Positions 1 to 12,960 of a stretch of 64,000 nucleotides of DNA are shown piece after piece. The stretch comes from Nipponacmea schrenckii (lineage: Eukaryota > Mollusca > Gastropoda > Lottiidae), in NCBI GenBank assembly GCA_030562195.1, contig JAUJPP010000011.1, forward strand, positions 4,712,001-4,776,000, given 5' to 3'. Below the pieces are notes generated by a model, which was not told where the DNA came from, made no database searches, and saw only the letters and a program-made list of their open reading frames with translations. The translations under genes were made by a program, and so were the position numbers. Each line of letters starts with the position of its first letter. Positions within the stretch are counted from its first letter, which is position 1.

Positions 1-1427
1 TAGAGACTACAATATTCTCCGAAATATATCACTTCTATTATAACTAGGATTGCTGCTATTATGCATCCACTACGACCCAATCAAGTAGTCTCCCAAAAGA
101 CTGTACTCCTTTTTATAAGCAACAAAAAAACCTAGATCAAAAGCATCTAGGTGGTGGGGGGGTGAACTTGGTGAGACACGCTGTCACTGTTAGTGTAATA
201 GAGGGCACGCTTTGGGTGGACTTGATCATGAAGAAAATCAAGGATGGGGTGTTTCTCTACTTCACGTTTTTTAATGAGGTGAATGTTCACAAACAAACAC
301 GCCAATAAAGGCGATCAATTTGAGATATAAGGTCCAAAAATAATCATCACCGTGTGGAGTATACAAGAAGTACACTTTTCAAAAGTTCTGATTCAGTTCA
401 CATCACGAGGCAATGGGTGATCAATAATCATTACTTATATAAATAAAACTAAGGGGAGATAATTCAAATTAAGCTGGTCATGACTTTACGTCGGCCTGTC
501 GCCTTAGATTCAATAGCTTTAATGATACAACTTAATACAACACACTGCAAAACGTTTGCGCTTTAATTCTGCATACGATTGCGGAAAGCGTTAAAAATCG
601 TTTTCAGGAGCGTTTCAACGGACTGGCCCTACTCTCTCCCCCTTCTACCCCCCTCCAGTTTGTTAATTCCATATCAATTCTTAGATCCGTGGTTCTGTCA
701 CAACACCCCCCGCCCCCACACCCCACTTGCCCCAACTTAGTTCATCCAATTAATGTTACCTAGAACCACCATTGACATTGGTACTTTTAGTGATACAAGT
801 GGAATTAATAGGTTACAGAAATGGGGACAAAACGTTTCAGTTTTGATTAAAACACAGGAAAGAAATTATCAAAATATGAAAACAAACAAAATCTAGTTTA
901 TATACAAGCTGAAATAATATACATATAAATACTTCACTCGGGATCATTCATGTTCATTGTCTTACAAATAGGCACTATAATATTGCAAATATTGATACAA
1001 AGCTGTAATTGTTATATTATCAAAACGTGGCACCACCAAAAATTCTAGTATTCTGTTACTTGTTCGTTTACAATAGCAGAAATATCTAGGTTACCAATTC
1101 CCACTACAGTTAAAAATAATGAAATGAATGGAGTTTATGTCCTACTAACCACAGTTAAAATCGCCAGAATGAAACCGACATGTGCCTATCTACATATCGC
1201 CTTGGTTGATTAACATTATCACTATGGATCACTGTGGATATTTGACCATAGTTTGAAATATACATAGCTTTTACAAATAATAAGCACAGAATAAGTATTG
1301 AAATGAAACATTTGATTTTTGGAATGGTAGTAAATCGTCCATATTTGTAACAACGACCATTGACAAAAATAGTAGGCGACAGTCTAATATATAACAAATT
1401 GTCTGTATATGCCACAAACACTCATGT
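1..1427. other. Non-coding, 3' flank of the bHLH gene
   Basis: AT-rich sequence with many stops in all frames. I see no coding exon or RNA gene. The part next to 1428 probably holds the 3' UTR of the minus-strand bHLH gene, but I could not pick a convincing polyadenylation signal. Confidence 0.5.
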
Positions 1428-2045
1428 TTAAGATTTGCGGTCTGATGATACAGGCATTTTCGGTAACGGTATGGTGGGAGCGGATAGTTTGATTTTACAG
1501 TCTGTACAGGCACATGGTAGATAGGTCGGAGGGGAGTAAGGCGATGGGAGGTGAAGGGTGGGTGGGTGTTGGGGCAACAGTAATGAGGTCCTGCCTAAAT
1601 CATGTGTATGGCTGAACGGTGGAGTTAGAGCAGCATGGGACCTTTGGATCGAAATATCTTGAACCAGCCGTCGCATCTCATCCAGCGATCTAGTCAGCAT
1701 CACTATATAGTTCCTCGCTAACAATAACGTGGACATTTTTGACAATTTTTTCACCGAGGGTCCTTGAGAGTAAGGCATAACTTGTCTTAGACTGTCTAAT
1801 GCTGTGTTAAGATCATGCATTCGCTCGCGTTCACGTCCGTTAATTCGTAGCCGCACCTCTTCGGGAACGTTTGATTTCGGATTGAATCTTCTATCACGCT
1901 TTTCCTCCTGGAAATATTCCTTGTCCACTTCCTGTTTGAATTCTTTCGCTGTTCTGATGGCCAACTTGATGCCTTCGTTGAAATCGTTGTCGTCTGAAGA
2001 CGAGATCTCTGGTCCAGAACTAGTACTGCTCACTCGTTTATCCAT
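1428..2045 (-). CDS. Olig-like bHLH transcription factor
   Basis: A single-exon reading frame of 205 residues encoding a nuclear, E-box-binding basic helix-loop-helix factor. The bHLH spans about residues 64-120. The basic part reads [12 protein letters not shown], the loop holds [13 protein letters not shown], and helix 2 holds [19 protein letters not shown]. The GPSV loop and the [13 protein letters not shown] helix fit the Olig branch better than the related Beta3 (BHLHE22/23) branch, whose helix 2 usually carries LLLAKNYILMQAQ. The N-terminus is acidic and Ser-rich; the C-terminal tail is Pro/His-rich (residues about 138-175). The start is the first ATG, with A at -3 and G at +4. An uninterrupted coding region is normal for Olig genes. 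Family members specify neural and glial fates, so a neural role is inferred, not shown. The family call is firm; the exact orthologue is not resolved. Confidence 0.9.
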   Translation of the reverse strand: MDKRVSSTSSGPEISSSDDNDFNEGIKLAIRTAKEFKQEVDKEYFQEEKRDRRFNPKSNVPEEVRLRINGRERERMHDLNTALDSLRQVMPYSQGPSVKKLSKMSTLLLARNYIVMLTRSLDEMRRLVQDISIQRSHAALTPPFSHTHDLGRTSLLLPQHPPTLHLPSPYSPPTYLPCACTDCKIKLSAPTIPLPKMPVSSDRKS

Positions 2046-5000
2046 TCTAGAAAATCAAAAGCTCCACCAGTTCCAACTTAATAAATTTCTTATCACTGAC
2101 GTCCTGAGACTTGGCTTTGGTAACTTTAAAGAGCACTTGTTGGTAAAATTCTGCACGCTTACGTATAGTGTCTGAAGGTATCTCTGATGACAGTAAGCTG
2201 ACTAGGGTTACCGTCTTGAATGTAACTCCGATTGTATTTGCACAAGCTCAGTGCCTATATTGGTCTCTACAATCCAAAATAAGATACCTTCATGAAATTA
2301 GTACAGACTTCTAGTTTGTTTCGTTCTTTTAGTCCACAAAGTTACTTTGATGATGTAAAATTTGATCACAGCTAGTTAAATTATTTAATGTTGAAGTCAC
2401 TGTATATATTCAGTAGAAATATACCCTGTGTACTCGTTTTTTGTCCAATATTCACGAATTCTTATTCCAACGCAATAGTGTTAATTTGATGGCTTCAACA
2501 ACAATAGTAAGTATGGTATGGTATGGTATTTCTTGGATATCCAGAAATATGCTGTCCTTGTTGCATCACCTTTTACTCAATGTGTACCATAAGGAATCCA
2601 GAGGGTAACTGGCTTACAATCATCTCAGTTAAACCTTATAAACAATTCAAAACAAAAACAGTGTGAGGATTTATCCCTGAGTGGTGACTTGCTCTCTATC
2701 CACTAATACGTGATGAAAAGATGCTTTGACGAGGGACCCTAATCATGACTGTCAATTCAGGGATAATTACAGACCCCCTAGGGTGAAGGGACGGACTCTA
2801 TTACTCGCTCTTTTTATGCATTCAAGCGGCGAATCGTCGTCTGTCCATCAACCGATAAACATGTTTTAATTTCACTCTTCTATTGTTTGATAGGAGAAAT
2901 TCATTTACAAGTTGTAATTCTGGACATATGATAGGTATTCAATATTCGGGATTCGATTTGTTCTGATCTTGCCACTTGTTAATGATAAGATATAATTCTA
3001 TATAATAGGACAGTTGTAGAGCATATGTTCTATCCAAGAGCATATTGGTACATAACTCTTTACATCTTCTGAAATACAACGTATATAGAACTGAAATTAA
3101 TTAATGAACGTTTGGAATATAATAGAATTATACTTAACAATTTTATCTTTGTGGATTTATCACAAGAATATTGATTCTCGTATTTTCAGTTATTATGGCG
3201 AAATGAATAACATATTTTTGTAAGACATATAGAAGCAGGAAGGTAAACATTAAAAACACTAAAATATATAGATATACTACTTCTAGATTTATTACATACT
3301 ACGTTTCTAAACACAAGATGCATAGATAATATACTACTTCTAGGTTTATTACATATTACGTTTCGAAACACAAGATATATAGATATACTGCTTTCAAAAT
3401 ACATACAGGTAACGTTATCAAGTAAACTCATCTAGAATATGGTATGAATATGGAAAATGTATCTGTAACTTCCATTCTCATATAAGTAAATAATTATAGA
3501 AAATATGAACGATTTATACTCTGAAAAAAAAATCAAAATCGAGGGTAATATATGTAAAGACGTGTAATTGAAAGTATATTTGAAACACACAAACCAAGGA
3601 CAATTTGTAAAACCAGCGATAGTATCAATCTACAGTCAATCAAACCTTGCTATTCTAATTTACATGTCCATGTTATAATTACATTACTAGAATAAGCAGG
3701 GTGAAATGGAATATCCCTGCCTTACGCCGACATTGAAATTGAATAATTCTTTAAAGGAAATAGGATAAGACTAAGGAAACATTTGTTCACATCTTTCACA
3801 TGAAATGGCTCGTTCGAATGCATGTTTGCAGATAAATTTTGACGAATTTTCAACATTAATTTTGATTTCTACTTCGTGGGAAGTAAGGCAAATATACAGG
3901 AAGCGGTTCGTTAGCGAATGACAAAACATACAATTTTTTAAAATCCGAACATGTTTTGCGTTACATCTTGAGGGTTAATTTTTCAACAAAGTTTATGCAT
4001 ACACTTTGTGTAGGGTACTATCTGTTTAAGGAATCCAGAATTTTTTTGATTATTCCTACTGTCAATTTCACTCGTTTACGAAATTATTTTGAATGTACTG
4101 AATTTTCTTAACAAATGTCAATAATGGTATGACTGAAAAGTGAGATTTTGAAATTCAAGTACCATCAAGTATCAGTAAGTGCATATTGTTATTGGAATAA
4201 TGTGCAAAAACAGGACGTAAGAAAATCTGCGTATGCAAGACGTAAAAAATATTTGAAGACAAGACATTAACAGATGTCTTGAATAATCTCTAAGACGATC
4301 AGTATTTGATACATATAGAGTAAAACGTGACACATAATAAAACAGGGGAAGATTAGCCGAGGTGATAAAAGATGAGGGTTAAGACAGTAAGGCAGTGTAT
4401 AATTATCTTACCATGACACCATTTAGTCTGGTGTAGAAGGGGAGGATTGACTGGACACACCCTCTCTAGACTAGTCTAATACAGATCAATGATAGCTAAT
4501 TGTTGTCTTAAGATTATCGGAGATAAGATTATCATCATTAGAGATTAACACGTTGTTGTTGTTTTAATAAATATGTTTATCGAGAAAAGGATGATATAGG
4601 CTAAAATAAGCCTGTTTCTAAAAACATACATACATACATTCAAAAATGAAGAACTTAAAAAGAAATTGGCATCTCGTTTTGTGAACCATATACTTAAATG
4701 TCAAGAGGAATGACAAGCTAGCATTCGCTTCCAGTTGATACCGATAAAATATGTAGTGAGTTACAGTGATTGGTTTTTTTGATGATTCTCTGTTTGGTAG
4801 TTGATAGTCCCCTTTACAGCATAAAATATAGTGCTGTTTCACTTGTATTTGAAACACGGTGAATATATATTAATACTTCCGCAAGAACAAACACGATTAC
4901 AATCGAATATGAAATGCATTACTGAACAAACTGAAATCTAGGAGCCAAAATCAAATAAATAAAAACTTATCTAGCGATAGATTCAACGTTTGTGAATGAC

Positions 5001-7009
5001 TATTTCTGTATCGTTAATTATGAAATATAAATTGATCGTTTAAATAGTTGCTTTATATCCAAATTATGGATTAAGATTACTGTACAAACGCTTACTGGGT
5101 CTCCTAATCTTTGTTTGAAATGAAACATGAACATTCGATATTCGATGATATGAATTACCAAATGATAGCCTAAAAAATTATTTTAAATCCGATAATAACC
5201 CAGGTTGATGAAGTAAATTACACACAGGTCAAACGTCAGCATCAGTTGAAAGAATTTCATTAACATTTAAATTGTCAAGAAAATTAAAAATTCAGAAAAC
5301 TGGAGATAAAAATCATTCATTTGGCCACAACCAAGATTATAACCTATAGGGAATTGGATAGTGGCTTGGTTTTCAATTGCCTCCAGCAAAACATCTTACA
5401 CATAGTAACAAATTTGCATTTCTAGGCTATTCTTTGTGAATTGTATCCCATCAAAGAAAGATATTTAGGAAGTTTACTTTTAACCAAAGAGGGTATCAAT
5501 AAAACCCCTTTTAAAGCACGAATCAGTATGCCAGAAAGTGTACATATATACGCATATTCAATTACTACGTTCTGTCATAAATAACAGTTTTATTGCCCGT
5601 TATTAAAAGAGAGGCACTGCCACAAAACTCTTTCAGAAAAGTAACATTGCCTTGCTCCTTAGTCTCCTTTTTGAATCAATTATTGAAGTATATTTTTATG
5701 TTCCAATATTAACACACCATCGATTTCCTACCCTGGGTTGGAATTTCCCACAAACCAAGTTTCTGATATAAGACTAGAACAAACGCCACCACCTAATCAA
5801 AAAGGCAGAGGGACAGTACTTTCACCGATTGGAAATGAGCGACACTTTATAATTATCATTGTCTAATATAATCGAATTTTATCTGGTATTTTCCCCGACT
5901 CGCATTGTTGAAACAGAATCTATTTATTAAAGTTACGTTGGCAGTGGTTAATTGTACATGGCGATACGTTTGATGTAGACCGGTCTTATTGTGCACTTGT
6001 TACATCTACTAATAGCATATACCCCTACATATGTCTGATACACTTCCCAAGGGAAACTCTTGTCAAGTTATTACTGATGATACAAGGCTTTGTAAAGGTA
6101 TCCTATTAACGATACTCAATAATAGAATAAAACTTAATTAATGGTTACAAAATCGTTAGTCAATATTTCTGCAATGAAACTTTATATCAGTAGTCCTTTG
6201 ACTTCAATCCGAACGTCATAAACAGTCTTATCTCTATATTTCTTATTCATTTTAGCTGTTGGCGACTTTAGTATTGCTTAGTCAAAATGTAGTGAAAGAA
6301 GGGAGGGTGTGAGGATCAGGATTCTTGTAGCTCTGACGACAACATTACCACCGACCCGGCTCCACTGATAGTTTCCAATAATAACATCTATTGTATATTC
6401 AATAGATGAATTTATTGCTGAGAGATACCTTCCATAACTTCTTAACTTCAAAAAAGTATATCATCAAGTAAATTAATTTATCATATCATATCATAGTCTC
6501 TTTAAGCAATTCATTAATACATAAAACCATCACTTTAAATAGCCGTGGTTATCAAGCCTACATACACAGTCCCTGTCAGTTAGCTTTCCCTTAAGGGCCT
6601 GACATTGCAAGGTTATATAGGGGGCAGCTTAAAGCCTTAAACTTCCTCTTTAATAATTCAGCCATCACAGAGGTTGGTTAGATTTTGGTTTTCTAGAAAT
6701 TAGAAAAATAAGGCACTGGAACTTGAGATCAGACTAAAATAAAAACCCACCCACCCTTGCCCAAATTTTTATATGGATATTTTTCTGCTTTGTTTTCTCT
6801 GTATATTTTTCAGGCTGCTTTTGGATGATTACGTTTACAGGATAATTAAGAATATTAAATAACTATTCAATTATGTTGCATTTAGAACAACACTTCTAAT
6901 CTCAGTGGATTATAAAATCGGATTTGGAGTGCTGCTGGTGCTCAGGCCCAAGTCCAATGCTTGTTGACCCCTGTACTCTCAGGGTCAAGCATATATCATA
7001 TGTATATAT
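2046..7009. other. Non-coding intergenic stretch
   Basis: About 5 kb upstream of the bHLH start. It holds a short TATGG run near 2510-2530 and the small tandem repeat at 3261-3395. I see no exon with supporting splice sites and no RNA gene. Upstream regulatory DNA for the bHLH gene is likely here, but no site can be named from sequence alone. Confidence 0.5.
3261..3395. repeat. Short tandem repeat, about 55-bp unit
   Basis: Three imperfect head-to-tail copies start near 3274, 3331 and 3385. They share ATACTACTTCTAG and a stretch ending ACACAAGAT. Spacings are 57 and 54 bp. Confidence 0.7.
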
Positions 7010-7416
7010 GTTCATGGTTTTAAATATTTGGATGGTTTTATCGTTCTAAACATTTGGAGGTTTTAAATATTTGGATGGTTTAAAATATTTGGATGGTTTC
7101 AATATTTGGATGGTTTAAAATATTTGGATTTAAAATATTTGGTGTTTAAAATATTTGGATGGTTTCAATAGATGGTTTAAATATTGGATGGTTTAAAATA
7201 TTTGGATGGTTTAAAATATTTGGATGGTTTCAAATTTGATTTTAAAATTGGATGGTTTAAAATATTTGGATGGTTTCAATATTTGGTGGTTAAAATTTGG
7301 ATGTTTAAAATATTTGGATGGTTTAAATATTGGTTTTAAAATATTTGGATGGTTTCAATAATAGTTAAAATATTGGATGGTTTAAAATATTTGGATGGTT
7401 TCAATATTTGGATGAA
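7010..7416. repeat. 18-bp minisatellite
   Basis: Degenerate head-to-tail repeats of GGTTTAAAATATTTGGAT, with frequent single-base losses and a common variant in which AAAA is replaced by CAA. Roughly 20 copies. Very AT-rich and not coding. Confidence 0.85.
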
Positions 7417-8059
7417 ATTTTATGTTCGTGGTTTTAATAATGGAATTAACTGAACTAACTTTAATACTATATTGGTAACTGGTTGGCTTTCCATTTTTCA
7501 TGTCGGCAGCCAAAATCAAAAATTGTATTTGTATTGAAATTTTCATATCAGCTGTGCCATATCAATGCCAATAAATTTTACCTTAACATCTATATTTTGT
7601 GTCTTATCTTTTCTGCAATAATCAGTAGATCAAACGATTGGTAATGTGTTAAGAACAAATAATTCAGCACCCTTCAATAATCACCAATCAAGCCTATAGT
7701 CACAAATATTTTAAAATGAATCTTGTCGTCGACGAGTTTTAATCCGAAACGCCTTTAAACGATCAAAATGAGTTCAAGTTTGTCGTAGACTAGCTTAAAT
7801 CTTGATCGTGTTAACAACGATTAACATTGTGTGAAAATCGGACTGGATATTGACTGCCCGGTGACGATAATGTTGTTCGTCTCCGATCTAAAACGAAGCC
7901 GACCTGTTAATCCGTGATTACACCGGATTAACACACTATTGATGGCGCGTGCCCAGACATTAAAAATTTATAGTAGCGTCATCATAGAATTGAGTTTGGC
8001 TATTATTTAAAGTGTATTTCTGGGTGTATTAATTTGTCCAATTCTGACCAAATGAAATG

Positions 8060-8160
8060 GAAAGCATGGAGCGTTACGTCCCACTCCCTTGCACCTTAAA
8101 GGCTAAGACGGCATATCTGACCAAATGAAATGAAATTCCCAACCCATATAACAACACAAG
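8060..8160 (-). mobile_element. SINE 3'-tail fragment
   Basis: A diverged copy of the tail of the SINE seen complete at 58826-59139, read on the minus strand. It is recognised by the ATGAAATG run followed by a variant of GGAGTTTTACGTCC. Confidence 0.55.
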
Positions 8161-8617
8161 GTAAAGTAAATTAATACTTTAATTAATATGGCCAACAAGA
8201 ATTACATTTTACAAATTACACAAATTTCAAACTCTAACATAATTAATAACGAAGAAAATGAACAAAAATAACAAGAAGGAACTTAATTTAATCCGCCAAA
8301 ATGAACAAAAATGAACCTACTATATCTTATTAAAGAAATACGAAGAAACTGAAAAGAAGGGAAATAGGAGGGAAGGAGGGCAAAATTTTGAGATAACTGT
8401 AAACGTGTCTGTACTCGGTCAAAGATTAAACAAACTATCGATAATGACACCGAAGTACACAATTGAACTCAAGCTAAAAACTAATCACTGGTATTGAAAG
8501 GGTTAACATGACAAGTGCTGAACTGAAAAATACTTAAACTCACTAAATGAAAGAAAATTAAAATTCAAATTAAATTGTTAACAGAGTTGTGAATTACACA
8601 TTTTATAGATAAAATAC

Positions 8618-8765
8618 TAAAATGAATGGAGTATTACGTCCATACTTCTGAATGTTAAATGCTAATGAAAAACATATCTGACCAAATGAAATGAAATGTA
8701 ATGGCGTATTACGTCAATCCTTCTGAATCTAAAATGCTAATGAAGAATATATCTGACGACAGAAA
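8618..8765 (-). mobile_element. Two adjacent SINE 3'-tail fragments
   Basis: Two tail copies lie close together (near 8622 and 8692), each with ATGGMGTATTACGTC and CTAATGAA. The phrase CATATCTGACCAAATG joins copies here and at about 8115, suggesting that a SINE-tail cluster was locally duplicated. Confidence 0.5.
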
Positions 8766-9162
8766 ATTACTATTCTTGCACTCTGTAGCGTAAGCTCTGT
8801 AGGCCTACTATATATTTTGGCCGCTAGAACCTGTCATTATATGATATGGTTCTAGTTATATCAAGCACAATTTGTTGGTTAGTTACATAGTTCGTCCACA
8901 AAACAAGGCATTGATTTCTCGATGGAAACGGAATTGATTATGTACAAGCTATCAATATGTTCACGCTGCACCTTACCAGTGATATGGCAACAGCTAAAAA
9001 CAATGGTGATGTTTAAAAAGTCTCAGTCCCCCAGTGAACAGCTGTGTTATATCACCCCTTTCGACCTCAATCTTTATCTTATCTATGCTAATAAGATGAG
9101 AAAATGAGGAGACTCTAGGGACTTCAACGGTTGGTATAATACACCTCTCGTTATTTTCAAAG

Positions 9163-9236
9163 TGACGAAATGAAATGAAATGAATGGAGTTTTACGTCCC
9201 ACTTTTCTGCATCTTTTGGGCTAATGAAGACGGTTA
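9163..9236 (-). mobile_element. SINE 3'-tail fragment
   Basis: Well-preserved tail with GGAGTTTTACGTCC, then TTCTGCATCTTTTGGGCTAA. Truncated before the tRNA-like head. Confidence 0.7.
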
Positions 9237-10048
9237 AAAGTGACGAAAAAGGTCTTATTTGTAGGGTGGTCGTAGATGAATAACTCCATCGAAATGGAGA
9301 ATAACATTTTAAATACGTCTTATTCAGAGGGTAATAACTCCTTTCAGATGGAATAAGTCATTTTTGTGTGTTCTTTTTACCCCACTAAAACAATTGTTAG
9401 TGTCTGATATCGATATGCAATTAATGACTTTAATTGTCAGCATAAGCATTAAAAAAAGATTATGGAAGTAGTATATCTTGTGTTTTTTAAAGAATAAAAT
9501 ACAGTATTACAAATAATGTTTAAAAAGAAAACAAAAAAAAAGTATTTTATTTATTTTTTTCATTTGTATATATCACACTGTTCAATGTTGAAATAAGACA
9601 CAGTTGAGCATTTTATTCAGATAATTTTATTTATTTAATTCTCACCAATTTTTTGCAAACAAACACGAATATTCATACAAGTTTTAATGACCATTCTAGT
9701 AAGAATTACAAGAGACTAAATGTCCATAAGATATCACATTAAAATTACGAATAAAATTGAAGGAAGGTAAAAAACAAATATATATATATACTTTATTATT
9801 TTACACCAACCGTAAATATGATGTGAACATTGTAAACTCTCTAGAGACTATTAAGACCATTCTGTCCAGGGTAATACAAACAATAGGTAGAGAGAAAGTG
9901 ACATGAATAACCAGTAGATGACAGACATTGATAGTGGTCTGGACATATGATGACAGATGGACCGGGGCTGAAATTAACATGGGAGTTTTAATTAGATACT
10001 TGTTTAATAGGATGTAAATCAATCTGATTAAAATACAGTATTACTTAA
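9237..10048. other. Non-coding intergenic stretch
   Basis: AT-rich, with poly-A/T runs near 9520-9560 and a short TA run at 9779-9790. I see no gene. Confidence 0.5.
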
Positions 10049-10220
10049 ATAAGACCACTATTATAGATATACTACTCCCTCCTCTTAGTTAAGCAACGTT
10101 TCAATTTAAATTCAGCAATCTTTATCAAGTTATACAATAATAGATATAGTAACTTTAGATAAATAAGACCACTACTATAGATATACTACTTCTCTTTAAT
10201 TTAAGCAACGTTTCAATTCA
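10049..10220. repeat. Two-copy direct repeat
   Basis: The segment containing ATAGATATACTACT and AAGCAACGTTTCAATT occurs near 10050-10110 and again near 10168-10220, about 119 bp apart. It shares the ATAGATATACTACTTCT core with the tandem repeat at 3261-3395. Confidence 0.6.
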
Positions 10221-10310
10221 CAAACAGGAAACAATGGCGAGTGTGGCCCCAGACAGGACATGCTTACTCCTCTATATACCTGATAACACATGAGATACTC
10301 TCTTAATTAT

Positions 10311-10510
10311 GATTGACCTGGTTTCAGGTCGGAGGGACAGACATGGAAAAAGCGTCTACCTTTGGATGGGACAATAAACCGAGGTGTCTTGTGCTATATG
10401 CTGTGCACGTTAAAGATCTCTCGACAGTTGGAAATCAAAAATTATTTCCCCTTTCCTACAAAATTTCCCTCATTGCACATTGTATGTCGTGTAGAAGATT
10501 GGGACATAAA
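10311..10510 (+). mobile_element. SINE body fragment
   Basis: Middle part of the SINE in plus orientation: GGATGGGACAATAAACCGAG, then GTGCACGTTAAAGATCTCTC, then TTTCCCTCATTGCACA. The head and the tail are missing. A 116-codon frame through it is not a gene. Confidence 0.75.
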
Positions 10511-10787
10511 ACTCTATTAATTTCATTCCATTTCTTATTTACGATTTACCGCAATTCAATCGTAAGCACCACTTTCCTTACAAAACTAGGTAAATCGTGC
10601 CTTGACATCCCAGTCAGCTACGATGTTCCCGAAACTCATTTAATTTCTGATAAATTGGATTAAAATGTTTTTCGACGGACTCTTGCAATATCTAGAGTCT
10701 AGAAGCAAACCAACAATAAATCAACAAAGGAATGAGCCAGGTGGTTGATATGAACATCATATTTGATAGAGGCAACGCACTACCTTG

Positions 10788-10850
10788 AAATGAATGGAGT
10801 TTTACGTCCTACTCTTCTGCAACGTATGGACTAATGAAGACAGGACTTTA
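10788..10850 (-). mobile_element. SINE 3'-tail fragment
   Basis: Tail only: TGAAATGAATGGAG, then TTTTACGTCCTACTCTTCTG and CTAATGAAGACAGG. Confidence 0.7.
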
Positions 10851-11746
10851 TCGTCAAAGGAAAAAAAAACATTTGAAATTTTATTTTTTGAGAAAAATGA
10901 CAGTTCTTGACAAATGTGTCAATTTGTCCCTTCAAAATTGCATCAAAAAGATTGCTAGATATCATCCTATTATTTTTATTTAATCCAGCAGACTTGGTTC
11001 GTTTCCTCCAGCGCTTTGACTCGATCGTCTCGTTTCAAACATAGTTTTCCAGACCTCGGAACATTTCGATCTTATCATCAACTTCATTTACATGATTAGT
11101 TTGTTTTGATAGTTGTTTTTTGTCATCAGATTTTTAACTCGAAACAGACACGGTTTGTCGCCGCTGGCTTCAACAACTGTCATGGCGGTTACGACATGTG
11201 GCGCACTCTAGCGGAAAATAATAAAGACAAGGCGGGTAATTAAGGGATAATATTTTTGTAGCGAGTGAAACGCTTTGAATCTATTGTAATGGATGTGTTA
11301 AATAACATTGTTAGTTTAGGGGTGGCCATGTTTTAGACATCTTTACAAATTATTTTAATTGCAAATTATTCCCTCTTTGAAGTTAACCTGAATTATGCAT
11401 TGACGCGATCTATTACCAAACCTACACACGAATAATGAAACAGAATTAAGTCTGATATCCTAGAATAAATAATCTGTTGCATATTTGTTACATAGAATAC
11501 ATTTACTGTATAATTTTTACCTCTAGTAATATCCAATGTTAATAAAAAGATGTGTTGGCCAAATAGAAACTGAAGATATAAGTTATTTATTTATATTTAT
11601 TAAAATTTCATTTGTATATAGATACGGTCGAAACAGGCTAATGTAAGCTTTTATGCATGTCTCTGGATCGGTTATGTTGTATTGGAGAATTGTTTTATAT
11701 ATATTGTAATTTGTATAGAAATAAATATTGTTTGCCAAGATAAAAG
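10851..11746. other. Non-coding intergenic stretch
   Basis: No exon or RNA gene seen. Around 11155-11260 the composition is locally more GC- and CpG-rich (for example GGCGGTTACGACATGTGGCG). This may be a relic of a repeat rather than a promoter. Confidence 0.4.
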
Positions 11747-12235
11747 TTTAAAGGGGCACAATCTTATCATTATAATTAATCTTGTTACATTTACACAGTC
11801 CTCTGAAATACTCAAGCTCTAAGAAAATCACAAAATACCTTGAAATATACCTCAAATAAAAAATTTCACTTTTTATTTGTTTCCGTCCTTACCCGGTTGG
11901 GTTCCAGTCAGTCTGAAAATTGTGTGTCCTGTTGACAAAGTCTACAATTGAAAATGCGCAGTAGTCTATTTAATATAGATGACCGCTATTGCACGACGGG
12001 AAGGATAACTCTTTGATTATCAAGACGAACCGTTTTCCAATATGGCGGGACGTTCGTAATATCTTAAGACATTATGATTTTCAAACACGGATAATTATTG
12101 ATACACATGGATTTGAAGGTTCAAATTCGAAAGGTAAGCTCTGTAGACTATTTCTGATTAGCTAAGCAAAATATTTCATGTGTTTGAGGCTGTCGGATGA
12201 TTGTCCGAAACAAATCAAGACTGTGCCCCTTTAAA
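11747..12235. mobile_element. MITE with TTTAAA flanks and GGGGCACA inverted ends
   Basis: The left end reads TTTAAAGGGGCACAATCTT and the right end, reverse complemented, reads TTTAAAGGGGCACAGTCTT. That is a 19-bp inverted repeat with one mismatch, enclosing about 450 bp with no transposase frame. The TTAA within both flanks fits a TTAA-targeting (piggyBac-like) transposon, but the family assignment is an inference. A reading frame starting inside the right end is incidental. Confidence 0.8.
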
Positions 12236-12643
12236 ACAGGCGAATTCCAGTACTACAAATATATTGTTCATAGTGGAGAAATTGAATTATTGTTACTCTA
12301 AAAGCCACGAAGAGACGAAGTACGATGCTCAGTCCTGTCCGGATTATAACAGTAGAAAAAAGAAGAGATTTATGTCCACACTCTGTGTATTTTTCTTCTC
12401 TGTTTTCTGCTGTATCATAAAACTTCTCATCATTACAATTTACAATTGGTTTTATTTGTAAAAATTTTAACAAACAGTTGTGTTAAAAAAACTCACCATA
12501 GTATAATAGAACTAAAGGACGAACTAGAGTTAATAGTTGATATATAGAAATATTTTGCTTGATGAAGATATTTGTAATAAAAAAGGACGCTCACCACTTG
12601 TTTACAGATAAGTACTTAGTATATGACCATATCTGGAAAAAAA

Positions 12644-12960
12644 GGCTTATAAAGCAAGTACTCAACATAATCTTCAAATCTTTACAGAATATATTATAAA
12701 CAATATATAATATACAGGCGTATATGGTCCGACAGATAACATATTATATAGTACTAGTAATAAATAGCCTTATAAAGCAAGTACTCAATATAATCCTAAA
12801 ATCAATAGAATATATTACAAACAGCTAAAAGACACACTATTAAAAATGCCTTATAAAGCCAGCGGTCAACATGATCCCCAAACCGTTGTTGAATATATTA
12901 CAGTCAGCTAAAATACATTAAAATAAGAACACCAACTCTGATATAATACAGACGTACATG
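12644..12960. repeat. Three degenerate copies of an approximately 80-125-bp unit
   Basis: The phrase GCCTTATAAAGC followed by a variant of AAGTACTCAACATAATC occurs near 12644, 12769 and 12849. Each is followed by a variant of AGAATATATTA. Copies have unequal length and are strongly diverged. Confidence 0.65.

Noticed and set aside
1804..2175. 123-codon plus-strand frame opposite the bHLH gene
   Set aside because: It is the antisense shadow of the bHLH frame, with no domain or splice support.
10313..10663. 116-codon frame
   Set aside because: It runs through a SINE body fragment and has no protein-like features.
12201..12473. Overlapping frames on both strands near the MITE's right end
   Set aside because: They start inside the transposon end, overlap each other, and show no recognisable protein or splice context.
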